The notes under the pieces were generated by a model. The model was not told where the DNA came from. It made no database searches and was given only the letters and a program-made list of their open reading frames with translations. A DNA stretch of 37,048 nt, taken from assembly GCA_947468665.1 (NCBI GenBank), contig CANILH010000026.1, positions 1 through 37,048 of the forward strand, given 5' to 3'. Source of the stretch: Oligoflexales bacterium (GTDB taxonomy: Bacteria; Bdellovibrionota_B; Oligoflexia; Oligoflexales; RGVZ01). The translations under genes were made by a program, and so were the position numbers. The stretch's first letter is position 1. Every line of letters starts with the position of its first letter. Below are positions 16,545-25,233 of the stretch, in pieces.

Positions 16545-16633
16545 TATCAGTCAGTTATTGCTCTCAAGAATCGTCTAAAAGTCCTCAAATCGCCGAAATG
16601 ATTAAAGAAATATTAGGACCGTGTCGATCTGAT

Positions 16634-16651
16634 ATATGAGCTAACTCATAT
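16634..16651 (+). promoter_or_regulatory. Hairpin just before the FapA-like gene's ribosome binding site
   Basis: ATATGAG-CTAA-CTCATAT, seven perfect pairs with a four-base loop, ending two bases before GGAGG (16654-16658). It could be an mRNA hairpin tuning initiation or an operator. Confidence 0.35.
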
Positions 16652-16665
16652 TCGGAGGTTTTTGG

Positions 16666-18951
16666 GTGTCATCTGGTAACACTCCAATTTTGTCCTATCA
16701 CGCACAACACCATCGTGTGCGTCTCGAATTGACGCGCGCAATGGCGCTAAGCTCTCCGTTGCCTCCACCAGACTTAGCGCAACGCGCCAAAACAAAGCTG
16801 GAGTCTGTTAAAAAAGAGAACAAAATCGCATTTTACGAGGTTTTTGAGGATAAACTACATAGTGCCTGGAAAGCTTTACGCTCAGCGGATGGACAGCCTC
16901 CTACGTTAAGTGTCTCATTCACTTTCGCGTCTGGATCGCCCGTGATTCCAGGGCTTACAGTTGTAAGCACCGGCGGGGCAAAACCAGGGGTGACTATATC
17001 TACCGATAAGCCACTTGATATGAAAGTCATTCCACGGGAATGGATCCGAGCATCGATTTCAAAGCTTGCCAAAGACAAGGGTATACAGGGCGGGCTTTTC
17101 CAGCCCCAGCTCCAGTCAGCGATCATGCGGCTCATGTCGGGTGAGGTGCTCGACAAGTTTGTTGTAAGCGCCGCGTCAGCGATTCCAGCGGTGCCTGTGG
17201 ACGGTAAAGTATATTCCGTCATGGCCAATAAAAGTCGCGTTGAGATTGTCGTGTTTGTGGGGGACATAGCGGCCCTGCAATCTGATGAGGCAATTGAAAA
17301 TCTCATTGGTGTCCTGCGTCGGACCATGGGAAAAATGAAGGCCGCTGGCTTGCCGCCGATGCGAATGCTGAAAAGTGAGATGATCAGTTGTATCAGGGCC
17401 GCGATGACTGGCCTGGAGCGTGTTGGAATTGGCATGCCACTGGCAATTTTGGCCGCTATTCCCGTTGAGGCTCCAAAGGCAGCAGCCAGGAAATTTTTGA
17501 GCTTCCATGTCACCGAGGATAAAATGTTAGCTTCGATTATTTCGTTTGATATGAAATTATATAACGATCCAGAATTTAAGATGTCACGTGAGTTTTTGAC
17601 AGAGCAGATGCTCATTAGCCACCTGAAATTCGGGCTGACCGATGAGTTTTATGCTGCCATCGAGGAGTGCTTCAATACCCGCGTGACTTTGGAGCAAAAA
17701 ACCGTCGCCAATGGGAAACCACCGATAATGGGCGCGGAGCCTTATCTCCATCTTGTCTACAAGGACGCGCCCGAAAACTCCGATCCGAACGCGGTCTTAA
17801 ATATCCGGGAGGCGCAGCAGAGGTCAATTGTGCAAATGAATCAGTTTGTCGCCGAGGTTCGCTTTCAAACCGTCCCGGAAATCGGTGCCAACGTATTCGG
17901 TCAGAGTCTGATACCGGCAGTCGGCGCGGCACTTCAAGTAACGATCGGCGAGGGCATTCAGCAGAAAAAGGCGGGTAAGTTCTACGCGATGTTCGATGGC
18001 CTCCCCAAGTATGAGGACGGCAAGCTCACGATCAGTAAGGTATTCGTTCATCAAGGTGACGTTAACCTCAAGAGCGGCAATATTTATTTTGATGGCCCGG
18101 TCGAGATTACCGGAAATGTAGACGTGGGTTCTCTTGTGCGAGTTCGCGGACCACTTATAATTCATGGCTCAATTACTGGTGGTATCGTCATCTCCAAGGA
18201 ACCCATCGAGGTTCTTCAGAGTATCGTTACGGGCGACAATGGTAAGGTTATCTGCTCAACACATATCAAGGCCGACTTTATTGAGAATAGCCGGATTGAG
18301 TGCGACGGTTCGATTACGGTCAATCGCTCTCTAGTGAGTAGCGAGGTCGTGGCCGGACTATATATTCGCACAGTTGCCCCGGACGGGGTCATTGGTGGCG
18401 GAACGATCATGTGCCGCGGGGTGGTCGCGGCTGCAAATATAGGCTTCACAAAAGGTTCGCGGACAATTTTAATCGTCGGCCTTGATCATAAAGTCATGCG
18501 GCGAATCAAATTGCGCCAAAAGCGATTTGACGATCTGACTAAAGCCCAGGAACGATATAAAAGTGAGTTTCGTGAGCTTGCCCAGAAAAAAGATAAGCAG
18601 CTGACTCCCAAACATAAACAGATGAAAGAAATTCTGAAAGAAAAAATGACCAATGTCCGCTCTCTTATAGAGAAGGTCCAGACTCTGCTTGAAAAAGCTA
18701 AAAGTTCTATGACCTATAACGCGGAGGCAATGATCGCCGCCAGCAATGTGTTCGCAGCGAATTGCCAGATTGAAATTGGCGGTTATCATGTTGTCATGGA
18801 AGCGGATACGATCGCTGCGGCTGTATGCGCGAAAAAACGTCGCGACACTCATATCTGTACGTATGACGAGATCAAAAATGACGTCGAAAATAGACTAGGA
18901 TCGGCACCAAACAGCGCCGCGCCTTCCCAGGATTCCAAAAAAGCCGGATAA
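16666..18951 (+). CDS. FapA-like DUF342 (flagellar assembly protein A domain) protein
   Basis: 761 residues, GTG start with GGAGG seven bases upstream. The core of DUF342/FapA lies at about 430-600: a beta-helix-like run (ITGNVDVGSLVRVRGPLIIHG, ADFIENSRIECDGSITV, APDGVIGGGTIMCRGVVAA). A coiled coil follows (about 605-680, rich in K and E) and a short C-terminal domain. The first 430 residues are not recognised and may be a lineage-specific extension. FapA proteins are cytosolic, and in Vibrio FapA affects polar localisation of flagellar assembly proteins. No flagellar gene is adjacent, so a link to cell polarity or motility is inferred from family only. A small inverted repeat follows the stop. 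Confidence 0.75.
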   Translation: MSSGNTPILSYHAQHHRVRLELTRAMALSSPLPPPDLAQRAKTKLESVKKENKIAFYEVFEDKLHSAWKALRSADGQPPTLSVSFTFASGSPVIPGLTVVSTGGAKPGVTISTDKPLDMKVIPREWIRASISKLAKDKGIQGGLFQPQLQSAIMRLMSGEVLDKFVVSAASAIPAVPVDGKVYSVMANKSRVEIVVFVGDIAALQSDEAIENLIGVLRRTMGKMKAAGLPPMRMLKSEMISCIRAAMTGLERVGIGMPLAILAAIPVEAPKAAARKFLSFHVTEDKMLASIISFDMKLYNDPEFKMSREFLTEQMLISHLKFGLTDEFYAAIEECFNTRVTLEQKTVANGKPPIMGAEPYLHLVYKDAPENSDPNAVLNIREAQQRSIVQMNQFVAEVRFQTVPEIGANVFGQSLIPAVGAALQVTIGEGIQQKKAGKFYAMFDGLPKYEDGKLTISKVFVHQGDVNLKSGNIYFDGPVEITGNVDVGSLVRVRGPLIIHGSITGGIVISKEPIEVLQSIVTGDNGKVICSTHIKADFIENSRIECDGSITVNRSLVSSEVVAGLYIRTVAPDGVIGGGTIMCRGVVAAANIGFTKGSRTILIVGLDHKVMRRIKLRQKRFDDLTKAQERYKSEFRELAQKKDKQLTPKHKQMKEILKEKMTNVRSLIEKVQTLLEKAKSSMTYNAEAMIAASNVFAANCQIEIGGYHVVMEADTIAAAVCAKKRRDTHICTYDEIKNDVENRLGSAPNSAAPSQDSKKAG

Positions 18952-18960
18952 ACCGTCGCA

Positions 18961-18976
18961 TGACACCAAAGTGTCA
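18961..18976. terminator. Small hairpin between convergent fapA-like and slyD genes
   Basis: TGACAC-CAAA-GTGTCA, six perfect pairs, overlapping the slyD stop. No T-run follows on either strand, so intrinsic termination would be weak at best. Confidence 0.25.
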
Positions 18977-19438
18977 GTGTTGGTGGTGACCATCCGCTCC
19001 GTGAGCGTGTCCATGAGCGACTTCTTCTTTAGTCGCGTCGCGAACGGTAGCAATTTCCACATCAAAAATTAGTTTTTGGCCAGCTAAAGGGTGATTCGCA
19101 TCTATGGTGATCGATTCAAGGGCGACCGCGGTTACGGTCACAACATCGCCATTGGGGCCGTGGAATATATCGCCGACGGCAACCTCGCCCTCTGGCAACT
19201 GACTACGGTTGACGTTCATAATACGAGTGATATCGCGTTCGCCATAAGCGTCCTTAGCCTCGACCTCAACGCGGCGTTTATCCCCTGTATTCATCGTCAC
19301 AAGGACGCTTTCCAGACCAGGAATGATCTGTCCGCCACCCGTCATAAACGCAAGGGGTTCATTGGAGTCGGATTGATCCAGAGTCTTGCCGGCTGTGTCA
19401 GTCAATTTGTAATGAAATGCTATGACTTTATGGGACAT
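18974..19438 (-). CDS. slyD: FKBP-type peptidyl-prolyl isomerase, SlyD-like
   Basis: 154 residues from ATG 19438. Fold order is typical: AFHYKLTDTAGKTLDQSD, the FMTGGGQIIPGLE block, MNTGDKRRVEVEAKDAYGERD, an insert-in-flap region (about 70-120) with chaperone function in SlyD, NHPLAGQKLIFDVEI, and a histidine-rich metal-binding tail (HGHAHGADGHHQH). It catalyses cis-trans proline isomerisation and can deliver nickel. An ATG four codons upstream exists, but GGAG sits six bases before 19438, so the inner start is preferred. It ends against the FapA-like gene. Confidence 0.9.
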   Translation of the reverse strand: MSHKVIAFHYKLTDTAGKTLDQSDSNEPLAFMTGGGQIIPGLESVLVTMNTGDKRRVEVEAKDAYGERDITRIMNVNRSQLPEGEVAVGDIFHGPNGDVVTVTAVALESITIDANHPLAGQKLIFDVEIATVRDATKEEVAHGHAHGADGHHQH

Positions 19439-19486
19439 GTGTCTCTCCATGGTGAGGGGAGAGGCACTTTAACAAATGTCTATCCC

Positions 19487-20209
19487 TCAGTCACCTAAAT
19501 AAGCCTTACGAATCTCGTCAGACCGTAGTAAATCGCCTGCGGGACCGTGCGTCTTGATTTTACCCGTCTCCAGAACAATTCCGTAGTGCGCAACCTGGAG
19601 TGCCTGTAGGGCGTTTTGCTCAACCAAGACAATGGTCATCCCCGTTTTATTGATGTCGGTGATAATCTCAAAGATTTTCTCAATGATCTGCGGCGCGAGT
19701 CCGAGGCTTGGCTCGTCCAGCAAAAGTAGCTCCGGTTGGCCCATTAGTGCCCTTGCTATGGCCAGCATCTGCTGCTCGCCACCTGAAAGGGTTCCGCTGA
19801 GCTGATTGCGGCGCTCACGAAGTCTAGGAAATAGCTGATAGCCTTTATCCATATTGGCCTGATATGCCCCCTTGTCGGGAGCCGCCCATGCGCCAAGATC
19901 CATGTTTTCCTCAACCGTAAGGTTAAGGAAAATGCCCCGCCCTTCTGGAGCCTGGCATAGCCTCTTGCGTACGATCTCGTGGGCGGGGAGACCCGTGATG
20001 TTTTCTCCCTTAAATACAATCGAGCCGGACTTGGGCTTAATCAAGCCGGAGATCGCGCGCAGCGTTGTGGATTTCCCGGCCCCGTTGGCGCCGACAAGAG
20101 TAACGATCTGGCCCTTTTCCACGGAGAAACTCATATTGTGAATAGCTTGAATGATGCCGTAGTAAACGCTGACGTCATTAAATTGCAGGATTGGTTCATT
20201 TTTTGACAT
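19487..20209 (-). CDS. livF: Branched-chain amino-acid-type ABC importer, ATP-binding protein LivF
   Basis: 240 residues from ATG 20209 (MSKNEPILQF); an upstream in-frame start would overlap livG further and adds non-family sequence. Walker A GANGAGKST (40-48), signature LSGGEQ (141-146), Walker B LLLLDEP (161-167), and the LivF-typical APEGRGIF and VEQNALQAL blocks. It forms the ATPase heterodimer with LivG on the cytosolic side of LivHM. Overlaps the 3' end of livG by 14 bp; last gene of the five-gene operon. Confidence 0.92.
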   Translation of the reverse strand: MSKNEPILQFNDVSVYYGIIQAIHNMSFSVEKGQIVTLVGANGAGKSTTLRAISGLIKPKSGSIVFKGENITGLPAHEIVRKRLCQAPEGRGIFLNLTVEENMDLGAWAAPDKGAYQANMDKGYQLFPRLRERRNQLSGTLSGGEQQMLAIARALMGQPELLLLDEPSLGLAPQIIEKIFEIITDINKTGMTIVLVEQNALQALQVAHYGIVLETGKIKTHGPAGDLLRSDEIRKAYLGD

Positions 20210-21002
20210 GTTCACTTGTGGCCGCCTTTCCAAGATATGCCTCAATGACTCGAGGATTTTTTTGGATGTCTGAGGGGATCCCCTCGGCGATTTTTACGCC
20301 GTAATCCAGTACGGCGATACGCTCACAAATTCCCATGACAAGTTTCATATCATGCTCAATTAATAGTACCGTCGCGTTGAACGTCGCGCGGATATCCCTG
20401 ATTGTGTCCATTAAACTGGATGTCTCATGGGCGTTCATGCCAGCGGCTGGCTCATCCAGCAGCAGCGTCCTGGCTCCTGTCGCGATGGCGCGGGCGATCT
20501 CAAGGCGCCTTTGATCACCATAAGGCAGGGCACTTGAGATTTCCTTTGCGCGGCCGTCCAGTTTGAAGATTTTGAGAATATTCAGGGCGTCGTTTTTTTT
20601 GGCGTCTTCCGCTGTCATGAGCGACTTGGAGCGTAATAGCGTCGGAATAAGCCCGAATTTCTTTTGAGTGGGGTTTTGATCCATAGCGACCAGGAGGTTA
20701 TCTAAAACAGTCAGGTTCTTGAATAAGCGAATATTTTGGAACGTGCGCGCAATCCCCGTACGGGTGATCTCATATGGCTTCAGACCGCCCAGGCTCGTGC
20801 CGGATTGTCCATGAATAATGGTTCCGGAAGTTGGAGTGTAAACACCGGTAAGCATATTAAATATTGTTGTTTTACCAGCGCCATTAGGGCCAATTAGTCC
20901 AAATATAGACCCCTTAGGAATCTCAAGGTCAAGGTCAGTTACAGCTTTAAGTCCTCCAAAAACAATGGAGAGATTCTGGACTCGAAGTGCGAATGTATTC
21001 AT
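20196..21002 (-). CDS. livG: Branched-chain amino-acid-type ABC importer, ATP-binding protein LivG
   Basis: 268 residues. Walker A GPNGAGKTT (38-46), the LivG-type signature PYGDQRRLEIARA in place of canonical LSGGQ, Walker B LLLDEPAAGMN, and the H-loop LLIEHDMKLVM. The GIARTFQNIRLF block is typical of LivG. Its ATG overlaps the livM stop (ATGA), so translation is coupled. It powers import through LivHM together with LivF. Confidence 0.92.
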   Translation of the reverse strand: MNTFALRVQNLSIVFGGLKAVTDLDLEIPKGSIFGLIGPNGAGKTTIFNMLTGVYTPTSGTIIHGQSGTSLGGLKPYEITRTGIARTFQNIRLFKNLTVLDNLLVAMDQNPTQKKFGLIPTLLRSKSLMTAEDAKKNDALNILKIFKLDGRAKEISSALPYGDQRRLEIARAIATGARTLLLDEPAAGMNAHETSSLMDTIRDIRATFNATVLLIEHDMKLVMGICERIAVLDYGVKIAEGIPSDIQKNPRVIEAYLGKAATSEHVKK

Positions 21003-22045
21003 GCGGAGCCCCCGTCAGGGTGTTTACCTCTCCGAGAGAGTTTCTCTCGGAAGAGGTCGCAAATCTCGCTGGTGCCGAATATTCCTTTGGGTCTAGCCAG
21101 CATCATAATAATCAGTACCAGTGAATAAATGACCATGCGCAGGTCAACTCCCGTGAGCTGTTGAAGCGGTCTGAGGGCTTCCTTTAAGACGGTCAGCATT
21201 ATCGCGGCTACGACGCTGCCAGAAATGGAGCCCATGCCTCCTAGGACCACCATGATAATAACCTCAAAGCTGCGGTTGAAATCAAATGTTCCGGGATTAA
21301 GTGTTGTAAGGTAGTGAGCAAAAAGTCCGCCCGCCACGCCTGCGAAAAAGGCGCCCATAGCGAATGCCCGTACTTTGCCCTCAGTCGTGTTGACACCCAT
21401 AGCGGTCGAGGCGATCTCGTCTTCGCGGATTGAGACTAAAATGCGGCCGTGAGCCGAGTGAACAACCCGCCAGATGCAGAACACCGTGATCAGGGCGGCC
21501 GTATAGACAGCGCCAAACGTCGTAAACTTTGTAATTCCAGACAGCCCTCGGGCGCCGCCTACCGCGTTTGTATTGAGGAAAATAACACGGATAATCTCGC
21601 CGAATCCCAGTGTTACGATCGCGAGATAATCTCCCCGCAACCGAAGCGACGGAAGTCCAACAATGTAACCGACAGCGGTCGCGGCGATGCCACCCATGAT
21701 CAGAGAGATCGCGAAAATAACAACGCCGGCAACGGGGTCATTCATCAGTTCCGGATGAGAGGCGACGAGACTTGTGGTGATAAACGCTGAGAGGTATCCG
21801 CCGACACTCATAAATCCCGCGTGACCCATAGAGAATTGCCCGGTGAAACCGTTCACGAGGTTTAGGCTGACTGAGAGAATGACATTGATACCGGCCAGCA
21901 CGATGATCTGAAAAAAATAGGGGCTGATCAGTTCGGGCAACCAGGCATTTAGTAACCAAACGATGCCGATGCCAACGATCCACCAGCGTAGGCTCATGAT
22001 GCCGGTTTGCCCGGATTGTTCGTTGTTGCTACCTGAAGGGGCCAT
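20999..22045 (-). CDS. livM: Branched-chain amino-acid-type ABC importer, permease LivM
   Basis: 348 residues, about eight to ten hydrophobic segments. Family blocks seen: LNLVNGFTGQFSMGHAGFM, GLPSLRLRGDYLAIVTLGFGEI (conserved cytosolic coupling region), and VVLGGMGSISGSVVAA near the C-terminus. The first 16 residues are polar and probably an N-terminal extension before the first membrane helix. The ribosome binding site is AAAAGG nine bases before the ATG. It pairs with LivH in the inner membrane. Confidence 0.92.
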   Translation of the reverse strand: MAPSGSNNEQSGQTGIMSLRWWIVGIGIVWLLNAWLPELISPYFFQIIVLAGINVILSVSLNLVNGFTGQFSMGHAGFMSVGGYLSAFITTSLVASHPELMNDPVAGVVIFAISLIMGGIAATAVGYIVGLPSLRLRGDYLAIVTLGFGEIIRVIFLNTNAVGGARGLSGITKFTTFGAVYTAALITVFCIWRVVHSAHGRILVSIREDEIASTAMGVNTTEGKVRAFAMGAFFAGVAGGLFAHYLTTLNPGTFDFNRSFEVIIMVVLGGMGSISGSVVAAIMLTVLKEALRPLQQLTGVDLRMVIYSLVLIIMMLARPKGIFGTSEICDLFREKLSRRGKHPDGGSA

Positions 22046-22072
22046 TTTAAAAAACCTTTTGCTTACTCACGT

Positions 22073-23038
22073 TTAAACTTTTTCGGTACGGTTCACGCCT
22101 AGGAGTCCGGATGGCTTTACTAGAAGGATCAAAATGAGAATCGTGAACGCCAACGCGTCTTTGTACGTTGGGGTCCCGTAACCAGATAAAAGAGCTTCCG
22201 CCAGTCCCAGGATAAATGATCCCAATACAGCGCCTGTGACATTGCCGATGCCGCCCAAAACAGCGGCGCAAAATGCCTTTAGGCCCGGAAGTGATCCCAT
22301 TAATGGCTCGACCTTAGGATAAGTCATTCCCACCATGACTCCCGCGGCTCCCGCAAGTGATGAGCCCATCATAAATGTCGCGGCTATGATTTGGTTGGTC
22401 GGGATTCCCATGAGACTTGCCAGATCATGATTAAAACTCACCGCCCTCATGGCCCTGCCAAGGCGCGTGTGAAAAATTACATGCCTCAGAATCAACATGA
22501 GTGTGATCGCAGTGATAAACACAAAAACTTGAAGGGGATTGATGACAATCAGATTCTCGTCGGCGCCAAAGGTCCAGGGCTCGAGGTTCTCAAAAAGATC
22601 CGGAAAGGCCTTGGGATCAGATCCGAATAGCAACTGTCCGGCATTCTGGAAAAACAGTGACACGCCCACAGCTGTTATGAGCAGGTTAATCCGAGGGGAC
22701 GCACGAAGCGGGCGGTAGGCCAGCCGCTCAACGCAGAATCCAACGGCTGCGCAAACACACATGGCTACCAATATAATGACGATCGCCGTAAGGATCGCCG
22801 CTCCTGTTGAAGCGGTCTCAGCAGAGCCAGTCAGAAGTCTGTTAAACGTCCCCAGTATAGCCAGACCCGCATATTTTGAGGTGTAAAGCCCGGTAAACGC
22901 TCCAAGCATAAAAACTTCGCCGTGAGCGAAGTTGATCAGCTGCAGGATTCCGAACACCATTGTGTAGCCCAACGCAATTAGCGCGTAGGTGCCGCCTTGC
23001 GATAAGCCATTGATGATGTATTGGGCGAATTCAGCCAT
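22073..23038 (-). CDS. livH: Branched-chain amino-acid-type ABC importer, permease LivH
   Basis: 321 residues, multiple membrane segments. Starts with the family's YIINGLSQGGTYALIALGYT and GILQLINFAHGEVFMLGAF. The C-terminal block AAVLGGIGNVTGAVLGSF matches LivH. Compared with many homologues there is a longer loop at about 60-90 (NRLLTGSAETASTGA). AGGA sits seven bases before the ATG. It forms the membrane channel with LivM. Confidence 0.92.
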   Translation of the reverse strand: MAEFAQYIINGLSQGGTYALIALGYTMVFGILQLINFAHGEVFMLGAFTGLYTSKYAGLAILGTFNRLLTGSAETASTGAAILTAIVIILVAMCVCAAVGFCVERLAYRPLRASPRINLLITAVGVSLFFQNAGQLLFGSDPKAFPDLFENLEPWTFGADENLIVINPLQVFVFITAITLMLILRHVIFHTRLGRAMRAVSFNHDLASLMGIPTNQIIAATFMMGSSLAGAAGVMVGMTYPKVEPLMGSLPGLKAFCAAVLGGIGNVTGAVLGSFILGLAEALLSGYGTPTYKDALAFTILILILLVKPSGLLGVNRTEKV

Positions 23039-23091
23039 GCTGGCGTCCTGTTAGGAAGTCGAAGTAATTTACTTACGTCTTGGTGGTTTCC

Positions 23092-24216
23092 TTAGGGATT
23101 AACGGTCGACTTGTAGAGAAACTTGCCGTCCTTCACTTCGAGTACAACCGCTGGTTTGCTCGCGTTGCGTTTCTCGTCGATGGTGATTTTCCCTGTGACG
23201 GCCTGGAATTCTTTTATTTTGGCAAGCTCGGCGCGAATCTCAGCGTTCGTTCCTGTTTTTGTTTTTTCGATGGCCGCGAACAGGATAACAGCCGCGTCAT
23301 AGCCCATCGCAGCTAGTCCGTCAGGAGATCTGTTGTAGGCGGATTTATAATTCTTAACGAAGTTCTGCACTGCGGGAGCTTGGTCGTCCTTGCTATAGTG
23401 ATTGGAGAAGAAGGTGTTATTGAGTGCTTTGCCTCCGATCTCATAGAGCTTATCGGAATCCCAACCGTCGCCACCCATCAATGGGACTTTGATACCAAGC
23501 TTGCGCGCCTGTTTCGCAATCAGGCCAACTTCAGTGTAGTAACCGGGAACAAAAATCGCGTCAGGCTTTTTGGCTCTTATAGACGTCAGCTGACTGTTGA
23601 AATCGACTTCACCAGAACTGTAGGACTGATCAACAACGATCTCGCCCCCGGACTTTTTGAATGCTGCGGTAAAGTAATCAGACAGACCGACAGAGTAGTC
23701 ACTTTTAACATCACGAAGGATCGCGACTTTTTTCACTTTTAGTGTTTCAGCAGCGAATTTTGCCATGACCGCCCCCTGGAACGGGTCGATGAAGCAAACA
23801 CGGAAGATGTAATCCCCTACCTCAGTGACTTTTGGGTTTGTGGAAGAAGGTGAGACCATTGGGATTTTGTTTTGTTGCGCGATTGGTGCCATGGCAAGTG
23901 AGCGTGACGAAGACACCTCACCGAGGATCGCGGTCACTTTATCTTGAGAGATGAGCTTTGTCGTAGCGATCGCCGCTTCCTCTGGCTTGCCTTGATCATC
24001 GAGGCTTATCAGCTCGACTTTCTTTCCTTTGATGCCGCCTTTGGCGTTTTGTTCTTTAATAGCGAGCTGGATACCCTCGTGAGTTGACACACCGAACGTC
24101 GCCTCGGATCCTGTCATAGATCCCACTTCCCCGATTTTAATCGTATCAGCGAACAGGGGTGACGCTGACGCTGCCCCGGCGAAAGTTAGTGAGATGAAAA
24201 TATTTTTCAAAAACAT
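23092..24216 (-). CDS. livK: Branched-chain amino-acid-type ABC importer, periplasmic binding protein LivK/LivJ
   Basis: 374 residues. A signal peptide is clear: basic start MFLKN, hydrophobic stretch, then small residues with likely cleavage after SPLFA (about residue 24). No lipobox cysteine, so a soluble periplasmic protein. The mature protein is a type 1 periplasmic binding fold (PF13458): IGEVGSMTGSEATFG near the start, then AILGEVSSSRSLAMAPIAQ and VPGYYTEVGLIAKQAR. The serine-rich loop SSSRS in the first lobe is where leucine/isoleucine-type binders hold the ligand's carboxylate. Actual ligand (Leu/Ile/Val, another amino acid, urea or amide) cannot be told. GGAGG precedes the ATG by nine bases. 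It is first in the operon. Confidence 0.9.
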   Translation of the reverse strand: MFLKNIFISLTFAGAASASPLFADTIKIGEVGSMTGSEATFGVSTHEGIQLAIKEQNAKGGIKGKKVELISLDDQGKPEEAAIATTKLISQDKVTAILGEVSSSRSLAMAPIAQQNKIPMVSPSSTNPKVTEVGDYIFRVCFIDPFQGAVMAKFAAETLKVKKVAILRDVKSDYSVGLSDYFTAAFKKSGGEIVVDQSYSSGEVDFNSQLTSIRAKKPDAIFVPGYYTEVGLIAKQARKLGIKVPLMGGDGWDSDKLYEIGGKALNNTFFSNHYSKDDQAPAVQNFVKNYKSAYNRSPDGLAAMGYDAAVILFAAIEKTKTGTNAEIRAELAKIKEFQAVTGKITIDEKRNASKPAVVLEVKDGKFLYKSTVNP

Positions 24217-24244
24217 CAGATAAATCCTCCAATTAGAACTATTT

Positions 24245-24273
24245 CCTGAAAGGTTAGCACACTGCCTTTCAGG
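24245..24273. promoter_or_regulatory. Inverted repeat in the leader of the liv operon
   Basis: CCTGAAAGG, 11 bases, CCTTTCAGG: nine perfect pairs, 29 bp upstream of the livK start and about 100 bp before the divergent tonB-like gene. No T-run follows, so it is more likely an operator or a leader hairpin than a terminator. Confidence 0.5.
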
Positions 24274-24373
24274 TTGGCATTAATAAATTTATGGGGTTGT
24301 TCTGGGAATTTTGATTTTCCCCAAAGCGGTATACCATCAAGAGTGACGTTAATACGCGTGGTGGCTATATTTT

Positions 24374-25060
24374 ATGCAATCGAATCCTAGAGCTAAGGAT
24401 ATCAACGCAAGCAGCGTGTGGAAATACGCCGTCATCGCGTCAGTGTTAGCTCATTTATTGACAGCAGGTGGTTTGAGGCTGATTGAACGCCATACGGTCG
24501 AGCGTAAGCCCCGTATCATTAAAATTCGTGTGGGTGAGCCCGTGGCAAAGAAGGCATTACCTCTTCCTCCAAAGCCGATTAAAAAAGAGCGGCCTCCAAA
24601 GCCATTGCCAACGCCCAACGAAATATCACCTCCGGACATTTCTAAAACAGAAACTCCGGTGCAAGGATTGACCAAGGATTCTCTCTCGCAAACTGGAGCT
24701 ATGGCCGCGCCTGTGGGCAATACACTCATGACTGAGGACCAGGGACGAAGGCTTACTGATGTGGCTCCATTAAAAGGGGATCAGTCCGCTCCCGCGAAAC
24801 TAATTGTCTCTACTCTCGTGCCCCCCCCATACACGGATGAGGCTCTTGACGCGGCGATTGAGGGCTCTTTTATTGTAGATGTTTTTATTAATCTTGACGG
24901 AAGTGTTCGAGAGGCAGAGCTTCGTAAAAAAATTGGTTACGGAATGGACTCAAGAGTTCTCTCGTCCGTTCGGTCTTCCCGCTTTTCTCCCCGCAAAAAT
25001 CGATTTGGGGTCTCGGAAGAAGGCTGGACAGAGCTAAAGTTTACGCTCGTTATTCCTTAA
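24374..25060 (+). CDS. TonB-family energy-transducer protein
   Basis: 228 residues. One N-terminal membrane segment (about 16-36), then a proline/lysine-rich spacer (PLPPKPIKKERPPKPLPTP) that would span the periplasm, then a C-terminal TonB domain (about 140-228: PPPYTDEALDAAIEGSF, VFINLDGSV, FSPRKNRFG). TonB proteins pass proton-motive-force energy from ExbBD to outer-membrane transporters; no exbBD or receptor lies nearby, so it may be one of several paralogues. The gene contains a run of eight C (24831-24838) coding PP in VPPPYT. It is divergent from the liv operon and ends 173 bp before the che operon. Confidence 0.75.
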   Translation: MQSNPRAKDINASSVWKYAVIASVLAHLLTAGGLRLIERHTVERKPRIIKIRVGEPVAKKALPLPPKPIKKERPPKPLPTPNEISPPDISKTETPVQGLTKDSLSQTGAMAAPVGNTLMTEDQGRRLTDVAPLKGDQSAPAKLIVSTLVPPPYTDEALDAAIEGSFIVDVFINLDGSVREAELRKKIGYGMDSRVLSSVRSSRFSPRKNRFGVSEEGWTELKFTLVIP

Positions 25061-25205
25061 TTTTATGGGACATGGGTGTGCTTTCCCATCGAGATACTCG
25101 CCAGAAAGTATTGACCAATTCCTATACTTTTTAGAAAATTCGAAAAAATGACATGCCGTAGCTGCTGACTGACACTAAGTATCAGACAGCGATCTACCGA
25201 GGACA

Positions 25206-25225
25206 CCTGGAGAAACCAGGGGAGG
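25206..25225 (+). promoter_or_regulatory. Leader hairpin abutting the first cheA ribosome binding site
   Basis: CCTGG-AGAAA-CCAGG (25206-25220) followed directly by GGAGG (25221-25225), eight bases before the ATG. The arrangement with GGA motifs near and after a hairpin recalls CsrA-type or accessibility control, which is inference. No convincing promoter was found upstream in the 173-bp gap. Confidence 0.4.
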
Positions 25226-25233
25226 TAGTCGAT

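Noticed and set aside
16572-16600. FliA (sigma28)-like promoter before the FapA-like gene (TAAA...GCCGAAAT)
   Set aside because: Only 12 bases separate TAAA from GCCG, while sigma28 promoters need about 15, and the -10 part is imperfect.
16833-17615. 260-codon open frame antisense to the FapA-like gene
   Set aside because: Shadow of a gene with clear domains and a strong start on the other strand; its translation is serine/isoleucine-rich without motifs.
24831-24838. C8 tract in the TonB-like gene as a phase-variation switch
   Set aside because: It encodes a normal proline run in the conserved PPPY segment; codon choice explains it and nothing else supports switching.
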